Origin: Paenibacillus ottowii
GTDB lineage: Bacteria > Bacillota > Bacilli > Paenibacillales > Paenibacillaceae
Direction of reading: 5' to 3'
DNA: 64,000 nt
NCBI RefSeq assembly: GCF_006874425.1
Contig: NZ_VIJZ01000001.1
Location: 1 to 64,000, forward strand
A program made the position numbers and the translations under genes. The notes under the pieces were generated by a model, which worked only from the letters and a program-made list of their open reading frames with translations, did not search any database and had not been told where the DNA came from. Positions 1 through 7,915 of this stretch are shown piece after piece. The first letter of the stretch is position 1, and each line of letters opens with the position of its first letter.

Positions 1-139
1 AAGGAAGTTTCGGATCCAGTTTTCAGGGTGTAACCTTGAAGGTATGTAGAAGTACATACGACAAGCGTAAGGCTATTCATTCACACAATCTGTGATGAAC
101 CGAATAACCCTACGAAAGAATTTGCAGAGCAAATTCATG
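1..139 (+). other. 23S-5S rRNA internal spacer
   Basis: This stretch directly precedes the 5S rRNA and has no reading frame with a ribosome binding site. It looks like the tail of the 23S-5S transcribed spacer of an rRNA operon. A short inverted repeat (TTCATTCACA / TGTGATGAA) near 77-102 may be part of a processing stem. The 23S gene itself lies outside the window. Confidence 0.6.
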
Positions 140-256
140 TTTGGTGGCGATAGCGGAGGGGTTCCACACGTACCCATCTCGAACACGACCGTTAAGCCCT
201 CCAGCGCCGATGGTACTTGGACCGCAGGGTCCTGGGAGAGTAGGACGTTGCCAAGC
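140..256 (+). rRNA. rrf: 5S ribosomal RNA
   Basis: A 117-nt sequence opens with TTTGGTGGCGATAGCG and ends in GACGTTGCCAAGC. The two ends pair to form helix I, as in Bacillus and Paenibacillus 5S rRNA. The internal CCATCTCGAACACG and CAGCGCCGATGGTA blocks are the usual loop B/C and helix IV-V signatures. It is the last gene of its rRNA operon, since a terminator follows within ten bases and no tRNA comes after it. The exact ends are set by homology and are good to a base or two. Confidence 0.95.
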
Positions 257-265
257 AACAAGTAA

Positions 266-302
266 AAAAGACCATGATCCTATTGAGATCATGGTCTTTT
301 TT
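266..302 (+). terminator. rRNA operon terminator
   Basis: A perfect hairpin (AAGACCATGATC / GATCATGGTCTT, loop CTATTGA) is followed by a T run, immediately after the 5S gene. It is a classical intrinsic terminator for the rRNA operon. Confidence 0.9.
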
Positions 303-404
303 GTGTTAAATAACAGTTGAATTTTAATTAGAGTAAGTTGGTTATAAGTTCAGCTAAATCTGTGGATATTAGCTATTACATAGATAGATATTTTTTGAAG
401 AAAA

Positions 405-421
405 TTAGTACCAGGTATTAG
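405..421 (+). promoter_or_regulatory. FapR operator upstream of fabH
   Basis: TTAGTACCAGGTATTAG matches the imperfect palindrome bound by FapR, the malonyl-CoA-responsive repressor of fatty acid synthesis genes in Bacillus (two TTAGTA half sites facing each other). A TATAAT -10 element lies at 432-437 and the operator occupies the -35 region, so binding would block RNA polymerase. No good -35 hexamer is visible. The site and its spacing are seen directly; regulation by FapR is inferred from the known regulon, which includes fabH. Confidence 0.75.
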
Positions 422-469
422 TATCTGGTGTTATAATATGAATAAGGACTTTAAAGGAGAGTGATCAGA

Positions 470-1462
470 ATGTTGAATTCAAAAGCAAAGTTAACGGCCC
501 TTGGCACTTATGTACCTGAACGGATTTTAACGAACGCCGACTTGGAGAAGCTTGTGGACACTAGTGACGAGTGGATTGTACAAAGAACGGGGATGCGGGA
601 GCGACGTATTGCGGCTGAAGATCAATACGTATCTGATTTGTGTATACAAGCTATTAAACGTATGGTTAACCTTTATAACGTAAATGTAGACGACGTTGAC
701 ATGATCATTGTAGCGACGAGCACCCCTGATTACTATTTTCCTAGTACGGCTTCTCGTATTCAGGCCTATTTTAATATTCCGAATACAGGGTCAATGGATG
801 TTAGTGCTGCGTGTGCAGGTTTTGCCTATGGGCTTCATTTGGCAAATGGCCTTATTACGGGTGGGCTACATCATAAGGTTCTAGTGATCGGAGCCGAAAC
901 ATTATCCAAAATTACAGATTATACAGACCGCACGACATGTGTTCTTTTTGGAGATGGGGCAGGAGTTGCACTAGTTGAATATGACGAGGATGAAGGGTCA
1001 TTTTTGACCTCAGACATAGGAACCTTTGGGCAAGGTGGAGCACATCTTTACCGCGCAGGATTGTCCAACTATTTGGACGGAGAGAAGCTGCAAGATAATG
1101 GATTTATCGCTCAAAATGGACGTGAGGTTTATAAATGGGCTGTACGCTCTGTTCCAACTGGAATCGAACGATTAATGAATAAGGCAAATATGAAGAAGGA
1201 GGATCTTGACTGGTTTGTACCTCATAGCGCTAATATGAGAATGATTGAGTCGATATGTGAAAAAAGTGCAGTACCTTTGGAAAAGACGCTGACGAGTGTA
1301 GAGTTGTATGGAAATACCTCTGCGGCGTCCATTCCGTTGGCTTTACAGTGTGGATTGGATGATGGACGTTTAAGATATGGACAACGTGTGGTGTTATATG
1401 GATTTGGGGGAGGCCTGACGTATGCAGGTCTGCTATTAAAATGGAGTGTGTCCGATTTGTAA
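470..1462 (+). CDS. fabH: 3-oxoacyl-ACP synthase III (FabH)
   Basis: This condensing enzyme starts type II fatty acid synthesis by joining acyl-CoA to malonyl-ACP in the cytosol. The 330-residue length is typical. The catalytic triad is visible: Cys115 in DVSAACAGFAYG, His252 in VPHSAN and Asn282 in LYGNTSAAS. The C-terminal glycine-rich GFGGGLTYAG motif is also present. I chose the ATG at 470 because AAAGGAGA lies 9 bases upstream; an in-frame GTG at 461 overlaps that site. The gene stands alone behind a FapR box, whereas Bacillus fabHA is followed by fabF. No fabF follows here. Confidence 0.95.
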   Translation: MLNSKAKLTALGTYVPERILTNADLEKLVDTSDEWIVQRTGMRERRIAAEDQYVSDLCIQAIKRMVNLYNVNVDDVDMIIVATSTPDYYFPSTASRIQAYFNIPNTGSMDVSAACAGFAYGLHLANGLITGGLHHKVLVIGAETLSKITDYTDRTTCVLFGDGAGVALVEYDEDEGSFLTSDIGTFGQGGAHLYRAGLSNYLDGEKLQDNGFIAQNGREVYKWAVRSVPTGIERLMNKANMKKEDLDWFVPHSANMRMIESICEKSAVPLEKTLTSVELYGNTSAASIPLALQCGLDDGRLRYGQRVVLYGFGGGLTYAGLLLKWSVSDL

Positions 1463-1588
1463 GTTGGTCTAATTAATGCATAAGCAATAGTAATAGTAAT
1501 GAAAGATCATGTAAATAGACGTTCGCATTAGATTTATCGTAAGATGGCAGGATGGTATAATTAACATTAAGAGAGAAAGGAGCGTAAC

Positions 1589-3724
1589 ATGAAGGTATTG
1601 GTATTGGCAGAAAAACCATCCGTGGCCAGAGAGATTGCACGAGTGATGGGCAGCCGTGAGAAACATAAAAGTTATATAGAAGGCCCAAAGTATGTAGTGA
1701 CATGGGCACTGGGTCATTTGGTCGGCTTAGCAGAGCCTGAGGATTACGATTCTAAGTATGCGAATTGGAACTTGGAGGACTTGCCCATTCTTCCGAAGAA
1801 CGCCAAGTTAAAGGTATTACGGGAGAGCAATCATCAGTTCAAAGCTGTACAACAGCTGATGAAACGACAGGATATTGGGGAACTTATCGTGGCAACAGAT
1901 GCTGCTCGTGAAGGCGAACTGTTGGCGCGTTGGATTATACAAATGGCAAACTGGAGAAAGCCTTTCCGACGCTTATGGATTTCCTCGCAGACGGATAAGG
2001 CCATCAAGGCAGGTTTTGCAAAATTATTGCCTGGTCAGCAGTTTGACCGTCTATATGAATCGGCTCGCTGTAGGGCTGAAGCAGATTGGATGATTGGTCT
2101 CAATGTAACTCGTGCGTTGACGGTTCGTTACAACGCCCAGCTTTCGGCTGGAAGGGTACAGACACCAACACTGGGAATGATCATGGAACGTGAGAAGGAG
2201 ATCACCCAGTTTCGTTCTCAGGAATATGATACTTTGACGGCGGATTTTGGCTATTTTCAAGCAACTTGGCGGGCAGAAAACGGGGATTCACGCATGTTTG
2301 ACCGTACTCATGCAGAGACTTTGCGCCGCAGGCTCGAAGGGGCCAAAGGTACAGTGGTGAGTGTGAAAAAGAGTGAAAAGAACGAGCCTCATCCGCTGGC
2401 GTATGATTTAACTGAGCTGCAAAGAGATGCTAACCAGCGCTACGGCTTCTCGGCCAAGCAGACGTCCAATGTTCTTCAGCGGCTGTATGAGCAGCATAAG
2501 CTGGTGACCTATCCACGCACAGACAGCCGTTATCTTACATCGGATATGGTGGATTCACTTAAGGAAAGACTCAGTAGCGTAGCAGTAGGTCCGTATGCTT
2601 CTTTAGCACGTCCGCTATTGCGTAACAACTTGCCAATCACAAAACGAGTTGTGGATGACAGTAAAGTTACAGATCACCATGCGATTATTCCTACTGAGCA
2701 GACATTATTGCTTAATCAGCTGAGCCCAGAGGAACGTAAACTGTATGATCTGATTGCGCGCCGTTTTATCAGTCTGTTCTACCCATCTGCACGTTATGAT
2801 GCTGTAGCTGTATCGGTCATGGTGGAGCAGGAAACGTTTCAGGTCAAAGGTACAACTATAAAAAATAGCGGTTGGCGTGCTGTATATGACGAAAGTCATT
2901 ATGAATTGGACGAGGAAGAAGCAGATGAGCGTGAAAATAATGGACGGGACGTTATTTTGCCTGAGCTGAAAAAAGGAGACTCCGTCCAATTGCAGCGTTG
3001 CATTGTACGAGCTGGACGAACGATGCCGCCGAAGCGGTATACAGAAGCGGCCTTGCTGGCTCAGATGGAAAAGCATGGTTTGGGTACTCCAGCTACGCGC
3101 GCAGATCTGATTGAGAAACTCGTCAGTTCCGATACGATAGAACGCCAGGGGAATGTGATGCATCCAACCGGCAAAGGCAAGCAACTGATCGAACTGGCGG
3201 CTCCGCAGCTGAGAACGCCTGAATTGACGGCACGTTGGGAAGCAGAGTTGGAACGTATAGCTCGTGGTCAAGGACAACCTGAGCCATTTTTGAATTCTAT
3301 CCGTGCGATGGCGAAAGAACTGGTTGCTACTGTGAAAAATAGCAGTGCGGAGTACAAGCCTCATAACGTGACGAATAGCCATTGCCCGGATTGTGGTACA
3401 AAATTGCTGGAGAAGAAAGGTAAGAAAGGTAAGTTTCTCGTATGCCCAAGTGCGGATTGCGGTTACCGTCGTTCGGGGGAAAAACGCTTGTCCAATCGAC
3501 GTTGCCCGCAGTGTCATAAAAAGATGGAAATGAAAGAGGGCAAAGCAGGTTTGTATGTAAGATGCTTACCTTGCGGTATTACGGAGACGCTGGATAAGGA
3601 CAAACAACGGGTAAACAAACGGGAACAGCAAAAGTTGGTAAAACAATTTGAAAAGAAAGAATCTTTTGGTTCCAGTTTGGGTGATTTGCTAAAAGCGGCA
3701 ATGGAGCAAAAGCAGGGCGAGTAA
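1589..3724 (+). CDS. topB: DNA topoisomerase III
   Basis: A 711-residue type IA topoisomerase that relaxes or decatenates DNA by passing single strands. The N-terminal Toprim domain shows Glu8 in LAEKPSVA and the acidic DAAREGE motif near residue 104. The active-site tyrosine is Tyr308 in LVTYPRTDSRYL. The C-terminal part carries two Zn-ribbon-like CxxC pairs (CPDCG...CPSADCG and CPQCH...CLPCG, about residues 585-660). The final tail is Lys/Glu-rich. The start has AGAAAGGAGCG upstream. Bacillus TopB is of similar length, so the protein looks complete. The two zinc ribbons resemble those of TopA, but the DxxRxGE and YPRTDSRY context fits topoisomerase III. Confidence 0.95.
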   Translation: MKVLVLAEKPSVAREIARVMGSREKHKSYIEGPKYVVTWALGHLVGLAEPEDYDSKYANWNLEDLPILPKNAKLKVLRESNHQFKAVQQLMKRQDIGELIVATDAAREGELLARWIIQMANWRKPFRRLWISSQTDKAIKAGFAKLLPGQQFDRLYESARCRAEADWMIGLNVTRALTVRYNAQLSAGRVQTPTLGMIMEREKEITQFRSQEYDTLTADFGYFQATWRAENGDSRMFDRTHAETLRRRLEGAKGTVVSVKKSEKNEPHPLAYDLTELQRDANQRYGFSAKQTSNVLQRLYEQHKLVTYPRTDSRYLTSDMVDSLKERLSSVAVGPYASLARPLLRNNLPITKRVVDDSKVTDHHAIIPTEQTLLLNQLSPEERKLYDLIARRFISLFYPSARYDAVAVSVMVEQETFQVKGTTIKNSGWRAVYDESHYELDEEEADERENNGRDVILPELKKGDSVQLQRCIVRAGRTMPPKRYTEAALLAQMEKHGLGTPATRADLIEKLVSSDTIERQGNVMHPTGKGKQLIELAAPQLRTPELTARWEAELERIARGQGQPEPFLNSIRAMAKELVATVKNSSAEYKPHNVTNSHCPDCGTKLLEKKGKKGKFLVCPSADCGYRRSGEKRLSNRRCPQCHKKMEMKEGKAGLYVRCLPCGITETLDKDKQRVNKREQQKLVKQFEKKESFGSSLGDLLKAAMEQKQGE

Positions 3725-3821
3725 AGAATAGCCCAACATATACAAGCAACACAATCAGCAGGCATAAGTCGGTATAAAAAAGCTCACTCCTTGGCATGGT
3801 AATCCGAGGAGGTGAGTATTT

Positions 3822-3959
3822 ATGCCCAAACATAAGCCGCTTAAAATTAATAATCAGCAAAATAAATCAAGTATACTGGAGGAAGAAATCGCTGCTCGTC
3901 CAGAGAAGCAAGCTAAATATCCTCCAAGCTTGAACGGAATTCCCAAACAGCATTCTTGA
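3822..3959 (+). CDS. uncharacterised 45-residue protein
   Basis: A short frame (MPKHKPLKIN...) with an excellent ribosome binding site, AGGAGGTGAG, six bases before the ATG. It is hydrophilic and rich in Lys, Gln and Asn, with no membrane segment or signal peptide. It ends in SLNGIPKQHS, which resembles the end (SLPTKQHSKNP) of the small protein encoded at 5658-5786. The ribosome binding site can pair with an upstream CTCACTCCT (3783-3791) and so may be occluded in the mRNA. Such small basic proteins in spore-formers are often spore or stress proteins, but I do not recognise the family and give no function. Confidence 0.6.
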   Translation: MPKHKPLKINNQQNKSSILEEEIAARPEKQAKYPPSLNGIPKQHS

Positions 3960-4052
3960 TGCTGCATATAAGGGAAAACGAATGGCTTGTAAAGCATCAA
4001 GACGATTAAATACCAGATGAAATAGTGATTGGTGACAAAAATTATATTGCAT

Positions 4053-4099
4053 AAAAGAAGCAGCAGTACGGTGGTGAACCGTAACTGCTGCTTCTTTTT
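4053..4099. terminator. bidirectional terminator
   Basis: A long near-perfect hairpin (AAAAGAAGCAGCAGTACGGT / ACCGTAACTGCTGCTTCTTTTT) has an A run on the left and a T run on the right. It can end transcription from the small gene on the plus strand and from the asparaginase gene on the minus strand. Confidence 0.85.
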
Positions 4100-4142
4100 C
4101 ATAATAAGGATGTTGTATTTATTGGATTTGGGATGATTGCCC

Positions 4143-5294
4143 TTAGTATTCATTAAAGAAAGTTTGAATTTGGTTCACATCGTGCGTCTGGGTCAAAGCG
4201 AGCATGAGCAAAATCCGTGCTTTTTGTGGATTGAGCGAATCGGTGGACACAAAGTTCGATGCTGCGTCTGTTGTCGATGGGGATACAACTCCACTTCCTA
4301 CGCGAGTGGAGCGGGCGATAATCACTCCTTTTTTACCTGCGGCCTCTGCGCCTTCTGAGGAGGTTTTGGACAAGGAGCCATTACCGGAACCGGCAACCAC
4401 TATGCCCTTGGCACCAGCTGCTACGGCTGCATCATACAGGTAGCGACCATTGTTTTGATACTCGTATAAAATATCTACTTGTGGCAGCTGAGTCAGATTG
4501 GAGATGTCGAATACAGAAGAAGTCGTATGCTTATGAGTGGATTTGTTGTAGTAGTAGACCTGATCGCCTACAACAGCTCCAAGGTATCCCTGCTCTACAG
4601 ACTTGAACGTATCGACTGCTGTTGTGTTCGTTTTTGTGATGTATCTTGCTGCACCGATGCGATCGTTCAGCAATACGAGTACGCCTTGACCTTTGGAGGT
4701 CGGAGCTCCGGCAACTTTTACAGCATTATAAAGATTGAATGGACCATCGGCACTGATGGCAGTAGCTGGGCGCATAGAGCCAACGACAACCACAGGCTTA
4801 TCGCTCTTAACGACAAGGTTGAGGAAATAAGCGGTTTCTTCTAACGTGTCTGTACCATGGGTGATAACAATACCATCTACATCGTCTCTGGCGAGCAGTT
4901 CGTTGGTGCGTTTGGCAAGTTTTAAGAGGATTTCATTATTAACATCAGGGCTACCTACGTTAACTACTTGCTCACCACTGACATTTGCAATACTTTTCAT
5001 CTCAGGAACAGCATTGATCAAGGTTTCAACACCTAATGCACCAGCTTTATAGCCGGTTGTATCTGTGTTGACGGAGGATGACCCTGCAATGGTCCCTCCT
5101 GTGGCCAATATTTTAATATTGGGTAAATGATTGGTTTGTTTGTCGGGAGTAGTAGTGGGAGTAACAGTAGATACCGTTGTGCTGGTTGTAGCTGCGGTCG
5201 CAGCGTTAGCAGTAAATCCACCACTCCATAAGGTACTTCCGAGAATAAAGCTGGCCAACAGGGGAATCATTGTCATTTTTTTCATGTTAGTCAT
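4143..5294 (-). CDS. ansZ: secreted type II L-asparaginase
   Basis: This enzyme hydrolyses asparagine to aspartate and ammonia. The 383-residue product starts with a signal peptide ([17 protein letters not shown]..., likely cleaved after TANAA near residue 32). A Thr/Ser-rich linker follows, then the asparaginase fold. Both signature motifs are present: [10 protein letters not shown] (catalytic Thr near residue 68) and [11 protein letters not shown] (Thr148-Asp149). The start has GGAGAGGAGC six bases upstream. Bacillus subtilis AnsZ is the closest named relative I know; there it is induced under nitrogen limitation by TnrA. No clear TnrA box was found here, though a 15-bp palindrome lies just upstream. 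Confidence 0.9.
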   Translation of the reverse strand: MTNMKKMTMIPLLASFILGSTLWSGGFTANAATAATTSTTVSTVTPTTTPDKQTNHLPNIKILATGGTIAGSSSVNTDTTGYKAGALGVETLINAVPEMKSIANVSGEQVVNVGSPDVNNEILLKLAKRTNELLARDDVDGIVITHGTDTLEETAYFLNLVVKSDKPVVVVGSMRPATAISADGPFNLYNAVKVAGAPTSKGQGVLVLLNDRIGAARYITKTNTTAVDTFKSVEQGYLGAVVGDQVYYYNKSTHKHTTSSVFDISNLTQLPQVDILYEYQNNGRYLYDAAVAAGAKGIVVAGSGNGSLSKTSSEGAEAAGKKGVIIARSTRVGSGVVSPSTTDAASNFVSTDSLNPQKARILLMLALTQTHDVNQIQTFFNEY

Positions 5295-5345
5295 ATAAAG
5301 CTCCTCTCCAATCTTAAACCTTGAAATATTAATGATAGATTAACT

Positions 5346-5360
5346 GACAAAAATTTTGTC
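5346..5360. promoter_or_regulatory. palindrome upstream of the asparaginase gene
   Basis: GACAAAAATTTTGTC is a perfect 7-1-7 inverted repeat about 50 bp upstream of the asparaginase start. Its position suits an operator. It does not fit the TnrA consensus (TGTNAN7TNACA) well, so the regulator is unknown. Confidence 0.4.
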
Positions 5361-5497
5361 GAATTACGTTAATATCACGCATTATAGAGTGTGAGAATAT
5401 CTTTAGTCAATAACTATGTTATGAAATATGACACGGAAATTTGTTTTTATATATGTAATCGCTTTAATTATACCTGAATGGAAGAGATTTGAAAACA

Positions 5498-5539
5498 AAA
5501 CAACAAGCAGAAATCTCAAAAAGAGTCTGCTTGTTGTTT
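5498..5539 (-). terminator. hairpin terminator for the 5658-5786 gene
   Basis: AAACAACAAGCAGA and TCTGCTTGTTGTTT form a perfect 14-bp stem. Read on the minus strand it is followed by TTTTGTTTTC, so it probably terminates the small minus-strand gene that ends at 5658. Confidence 0.6.
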
Positions 5540-5657
5540 GTGGTAAAAGGTGAACAACGACGGAGTGTACCTTTAATCTCATTTAATGAGAGTGACAAGG
5601 GTGTAGTTGATGTTTTACGGTATTACATGGTTTTATAGTTGAAATATAGATCCATGA

Positions 5658-5786
5658 TCAGGGGTTTTTGCTATGCTGTTTTGTTGGCAAGCTGGCGCTG
5701 GGAGTTCCTTTTCCTCGTTTACGGTTATGTTCTGCCTTTTTTGCATTTTCTCGCAGTTTCTCAACGTATTCATGGGTACTTTCCAT
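5658..5786 (-). CDS. uncharacterised 42-residue basic protein
   Basis: A minus-strand frame (MESTHEYVEKLRENAKKAEH...) preceded by AAAGGAGGAACTGTA, a near-perfect ribosome binding site. The product is helical-looking and rich in Lys, Glu and Arg, then turns to a GKGTPSASLPTKQHSKNP tail. That tail resembles the end of the 45-residue protein at 3822-3959. It has its own downstream hairpin. The family is not recognised. A coding role rests on the ribosome binding site, codon pattern and isolated transcription unit. Confidence 0.6.
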   Translation of the reverse strand: MESTHEYVEKLRENAKKAEHNRKRGKGTPSASLPTKQHSKNP

Positions 5787-5881
5787 TACAGTTCCTCCTT
5801 TAATGAAAATAGATGCACTTGGGAATTCCCTCATACCCCGTTACTATTTCCGCAAAAACGTTTTCCCAATCAGAGAAGGCG

Positions 5882-5911
5882 TTGTTTCTATAAAAGGGGT
5901 AAGGTTATAAT
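5882..5911 (+). promoter_or_regulatory. putative sigma-A promoter for the DUF1294 gene
   Basis: TTGTTT, then 18 bases, then a perfect TATAAT, about 70 bp upstream of the next start codon. The -35 is weak, so this is a prediction only. Confidence 0.45.
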
Positions 5912-5978
5912 GAAGGAGAGAGTCCTATATCAGTCCTAATACCTGAAACGGGTACGGTGTGCAAAAGGAGGAGAGACA

Positions 5979-6242
5979 TTGCAGACAGGCTTGTTGGTAT
6001 GGCTGCTGTTCATCAATGCAGTAGGCTATCTGGTAATGTCGGAGGATAAAAAGAGAGCACGTAAACACCGTGATCGTGTACCTGAACGGACATTATTTTT
6101 GCTGGCCCTGATCGGCGGGGCATTGGGTGTACTCATTGCGATGTACCGTAAACGCCATAAAACACGTCATATGAGCTTTAAATTAGGTATTCCTGCGTTG
6201 CTATTCATTAACGCATTGCTCTATGGATATTTTTTACGGTAA
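5979..6242 (+). CDS. DUF1294 family membrane protein
   Basis: A short integral membrane protein of 87 residues with three hydrophobic segments: residues 4-20, about 39-55 and 69-85. Basic loops rich in Arg/Lys/His (KKRARKHRDRVPER, YRKRHKTRHMSFK) lie between them. The GGALGVLIAMYRKRHKTRH block is the DUF1294 signature; the function is unknown. The start codon is TTG, chosen because AAAGGAGGAG lies at the right distance upstream. It appears to be monocistronic. Confidence 0.75.
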   Translation: MQTGLLVWLLFINAVGYLVMSEDKKRARKHRDRVPERTLFLLALIGGALGVLIAMYRKRHKTRHMSFKLGIPALLFINALLYGYFLR

Positions 6243-6395
6243 GGCTGGAGTTTAGCTTCTCACAGGTAAGTTTAATGAGGATTGAGAAGACTATTTTCTC
6301 TCGGCTATCACAGGGTGTAATGAAGTGAACAACCACAGGAATACATAATTCTCGTTTTTTGCTTTAACAAACTGAATTCGGAAGAGGTGCGTATT

Positions 6396-6830
6396 ATGCT
6401 ATTTTCAAAAGTGTTGCTTGCTTATGACGGTTCGGATGCATCCAACAAAGCCTTATTGAAGGCGGCTGAATTGGTAAAGGCATCACCCTCCTCGCAGCTT
6501 GAGGTCGTAACAGCATTCGATTTCCCACGGATTTTTATGGGCGAAGGTTTGGCTCCAATTCCAGCTTCGGTGAATAAAGAATATTATGATTTGGCTGAGC
6601 AAACTACGGATGAGGTTAAAAAGCGGCTTGCTGAGCAAGGTGTAGATGCCAAGGTGGAGCTGATTCAAGGTTCGCCAGCCGAAGTCATTTTGGATTATGC
6701 CAATGAGAATGGCTTCGATGTGATTGTGATCGGCAGTCGCGGTTTAGGCGGTATTCGTGAATTTGTATTGGGTAGCGTAAGTCACAACGTGGTGCAGCAT
6801 GCGCGCATCCCTGTGCTGGTCGTAAAATAA
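6396..6830 (+). CDS. universal stress protein (UspA family)
   Basis: A single-domain cytosolic Usp of about 144 residues. It opens with FSKVLLAYDGSDAS, the first strand plus nucleotide-binding Asp. It ends with the ATP-binding motif GSRGLGGIREFVLGSVSHNVV (G-2x-G-9x-G-S), so it probably belongs to the ATP-binding subgroup. The ATG at 6396 has GGAAGAGG at good spacing; an in-frame GTG nine bases earlier overlaps that site. The gene is followed by its own terminator. Usp proteins are linked to general stress survival; the specific role here is unknown. Confidence 0.9.
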   Translation: MLFSKVLLAYDGSDASNKALLKAAELVKASPSSQLEVVTAFDFPRIFMGEGLAPIPASVNKEYYDLAEQTTDEVKKRLAEQGVDAKVELIQGSPAEVILDYANENGFDVIVIGSRGLGGIREFVLGSVSHNVVQHARIPVLVVK

Positions 6831-6845
6831 CGGAGTAAAAAAGTA

Positions 6846-6888
6846 AAAGTCGGATCACTACCTGTACAGGAAGTGCCGGCTTTTTATT
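6846..6888 (+). terminator. terminator of the usp gene
   Basis: A bulged hairpin (AGTCGG..CACT..CTG / CAGG.AGTG.CCGGCT) followed by a T-rich tract just after the usp stop codon. Confidence 0.7.
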
Positions 6889-6993
6889 TTTGTGAGTCAG
6901 ATGTATTACAGGCTGTTATCAGTGTAGGCAGAGAGATAGCTAAATGTAATACAATAGTCCTGAGGTGTGCATATTAAGGGTCATGTTTTTGTT

Positions 6994-7036
6994 AAACACG
7001 AACATTTAATTGCATCATTATAACAATGTTCGTTTT
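6994..7036 (+). promoter_or_regulatory. PurR operator (two inverted PurBoxes)
   Basis: AAACACGAACATTT and AATGTTCGTTTTC are inverted copies with central CGAA and TTCG, 26 bases apart. This is the arrangement bound by the PRPP-responsive repressor PurR of Bacillus. The pair sits directly upstream of the -35 element of the purine operon promoter. The sequence is plain; the regulator is inferred from the B. subtilis regulon. Confidence 0.8.
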
Positions 7037-7040
7037 CAAG

Positions 7041-7070
7041 TTGACATAGGGTGTAGGGAATTGTTAAACT
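7041..7070 (+). promoter_or_regulatory. purine operon promoter
   Basis: A perfect TTGACA at 7041-7046 is followed after 18 bases by TAAACT, a fair -10. Transcription would start near 7077, leaving a leader of about 350 nt that contains the riboswitch. Confidence 0.65.
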
Positions 7071-7195
7071 ATGAAGTGTATTGTCGATAAAAAATGAACT
7101 TTAGGTACAATTTAATTAGGTACACATGTTGGAGCAGAAACCCATCACGATGATGCTGGAAAAGTATATCGTTTGGTATGGAGTAAGCACAATCC

Positions 7196-7267
7196 TAACT
7201 CGTATAATGCCGGGGATATGGCCCGGAAGTTTCTACCTGGAAACCTTAAATTTCCGGACTACGGGAG
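7196..7267 (+). promoter_or_regulatory. guanine-class purine riboswitch aptamer
   Basis: The conserved core is clear: ACTCGTATAATGCC in P1-J1/2, GATATGGC in P2, AAGTTTCTACC in J2/3, then P3 and GGACTACGGG closing P1. The pyrimidine that pairs with the ligand is C in GACTACG, which marks guanine/hypoxanthine rather than adenine specificity. P1 forms between CTCGTA (7199-7204) and TACGGG (7260-7265). Guanine binding stabilises P1 and should lower expression of the downstream operon, as in B. subtilis pur and xpt leaders. Confidence 0.95.
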
Positions 7268-7354
7268 ACATACGGCTGAAGCCGCATTGGATGCGGTGGA
7301 ACAGGCTTGCTTTTGGCATGCCTTTAAGAGGCTCTGTCGTTTGTTTTTTCGTAG

Positions 7355-7398
7355 TCCGGTGTCTTGAAAATAACGTTATTTTCGAGTGCCGGATTTTT
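7355..7398 (+). terminator. riboswitch-controlled terminator in the pur leader
   Basis: The stem TCCGG..TCTTGAAAATA / TATTTTCGA..CCGGA is followed by TTTTT. The bases CGTAGTCCGG at 7350-7359, overlapping its left foot, are the exact reverse complement of CCGGACTACG at 7254-7263, the 3' strand of aptamer P1/P3. Without ligand these ten bases can pair as an antiterminator. With guanine bound, P1 holds them apart and the terminator can form. Confidence 0.85.
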
Positions 7399-7429
7399 GG
7401 CGCTTATTGATAAACAGGGAGTGAAGGAC

Positions 7430-7915
7430 ATGTCAGTGCAGGTCGCTGTCATTATGGGCAGCACATCAGACTGGGACACCATGCAACATGCATGTGCTGT
7501 GCTGGACGAGCTTGAAATCGGATATGAGAAAAAAGTAGTTTCAGCCCATCGTACACCGGATTTAATGTTTCGTTTTGCAGAGGAGGCCGCTGGACGCGGA
7601 CTAAAGGTCATTATCGCTGGAGCGGGTGGGGCTGCGCATCTGCCGGGTATGGTGGCTGCAAAGACATCCTTGCCAGTGATTGGTGTGCCTGTCCAGTCGA
7701 AGGCTCTGAATGGGCTGGACTCCCTGCTCTCCATTGTGCAGATGCCGGGTGGTATTCCAGTTGCCACTGTGGCAATCGGTAAGGCAGGCTCTACCAACGC
7801 AGGGCTGCTGGCCGCACAAATCTTAGGTGCTTTTGACGAAAAGATAAGTCAGCGGGTTGTGGCAAGACGCGATCGTATCCGTGACGAGGTACTGGAAGGC
7901 AGTGACTCGCTATGA
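7430..7915 (+). CDS. purE: N5-carboxyaminoimidazole ribonucleotide mutase
   Basis: PurE class I converts N5-CAIR to CAIR in purine synthesis and works with PurK. The 161-residue product shows the family motifs [13 protein letters not shown] (phosphate and catalytic loop), SAHRTPD (catalytic His) and [13 protein letters not shown] start at the ATG in [11 protein letters not shown], with a GTGAAGGA site upstream. A longer in-frame start lies inside the riboswitch terminator and has no ribosome binding site. First gene of the operon; its stop overlaps purK by four bases. Confidence 0.97.
   Translation: MSVQVAVIMGSTSDWDTMQHACAVLDELEIGYEKKVVSAHRTPDLMFRFAEEAAGRGLKVIIAGAGGAAHLPGMVAAKTSLPVIGVPVQSKALNGLDSLLSIVQMPGGIPVATVAIGKAGSTNAGLLAAQILGAFDEKISQRVVARRDRIRDEVLEGSDSL

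Larger units (their letters stand above)
5295..5657. other. intergenic region upstream of the asparaginase gene
   Basis: No supportable gene lies here. It holds the leader and promoter region of the minus-strand asparaginase gene, the 5346-5360 palindrome and the hairpin at 5498-5539. The remainder is AT-rich without clear structure. Confidence 0.6.

Noticed and set aside
2705..3517. A 270-codon minus-strand frame inside topB
   Set aside because: It is antisense to a well-supported gene and has a biased composition without motifs or a ribosome binding site.
5300..5400. TnrA box before the asparaginase gene
   Set aside because: The local palindrome GACAAAAATTTTGTC does not fit TGTNAN7TNACA; regulation by TnrA is therefore not claimed.
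5668..5939. Plus-strand open frames of 80-88 codons
   Set aside because: They are antisense to the 42-residue minus-strand gene, which has a far better ribosome binding site and composition. They have no start signal.
7364..7429. An upstream start that would add 22 residues to PurE
   Set aside because: The added part lies in the riboswitch terminator, lacks a ribosome binding site and does not resemble PurE.
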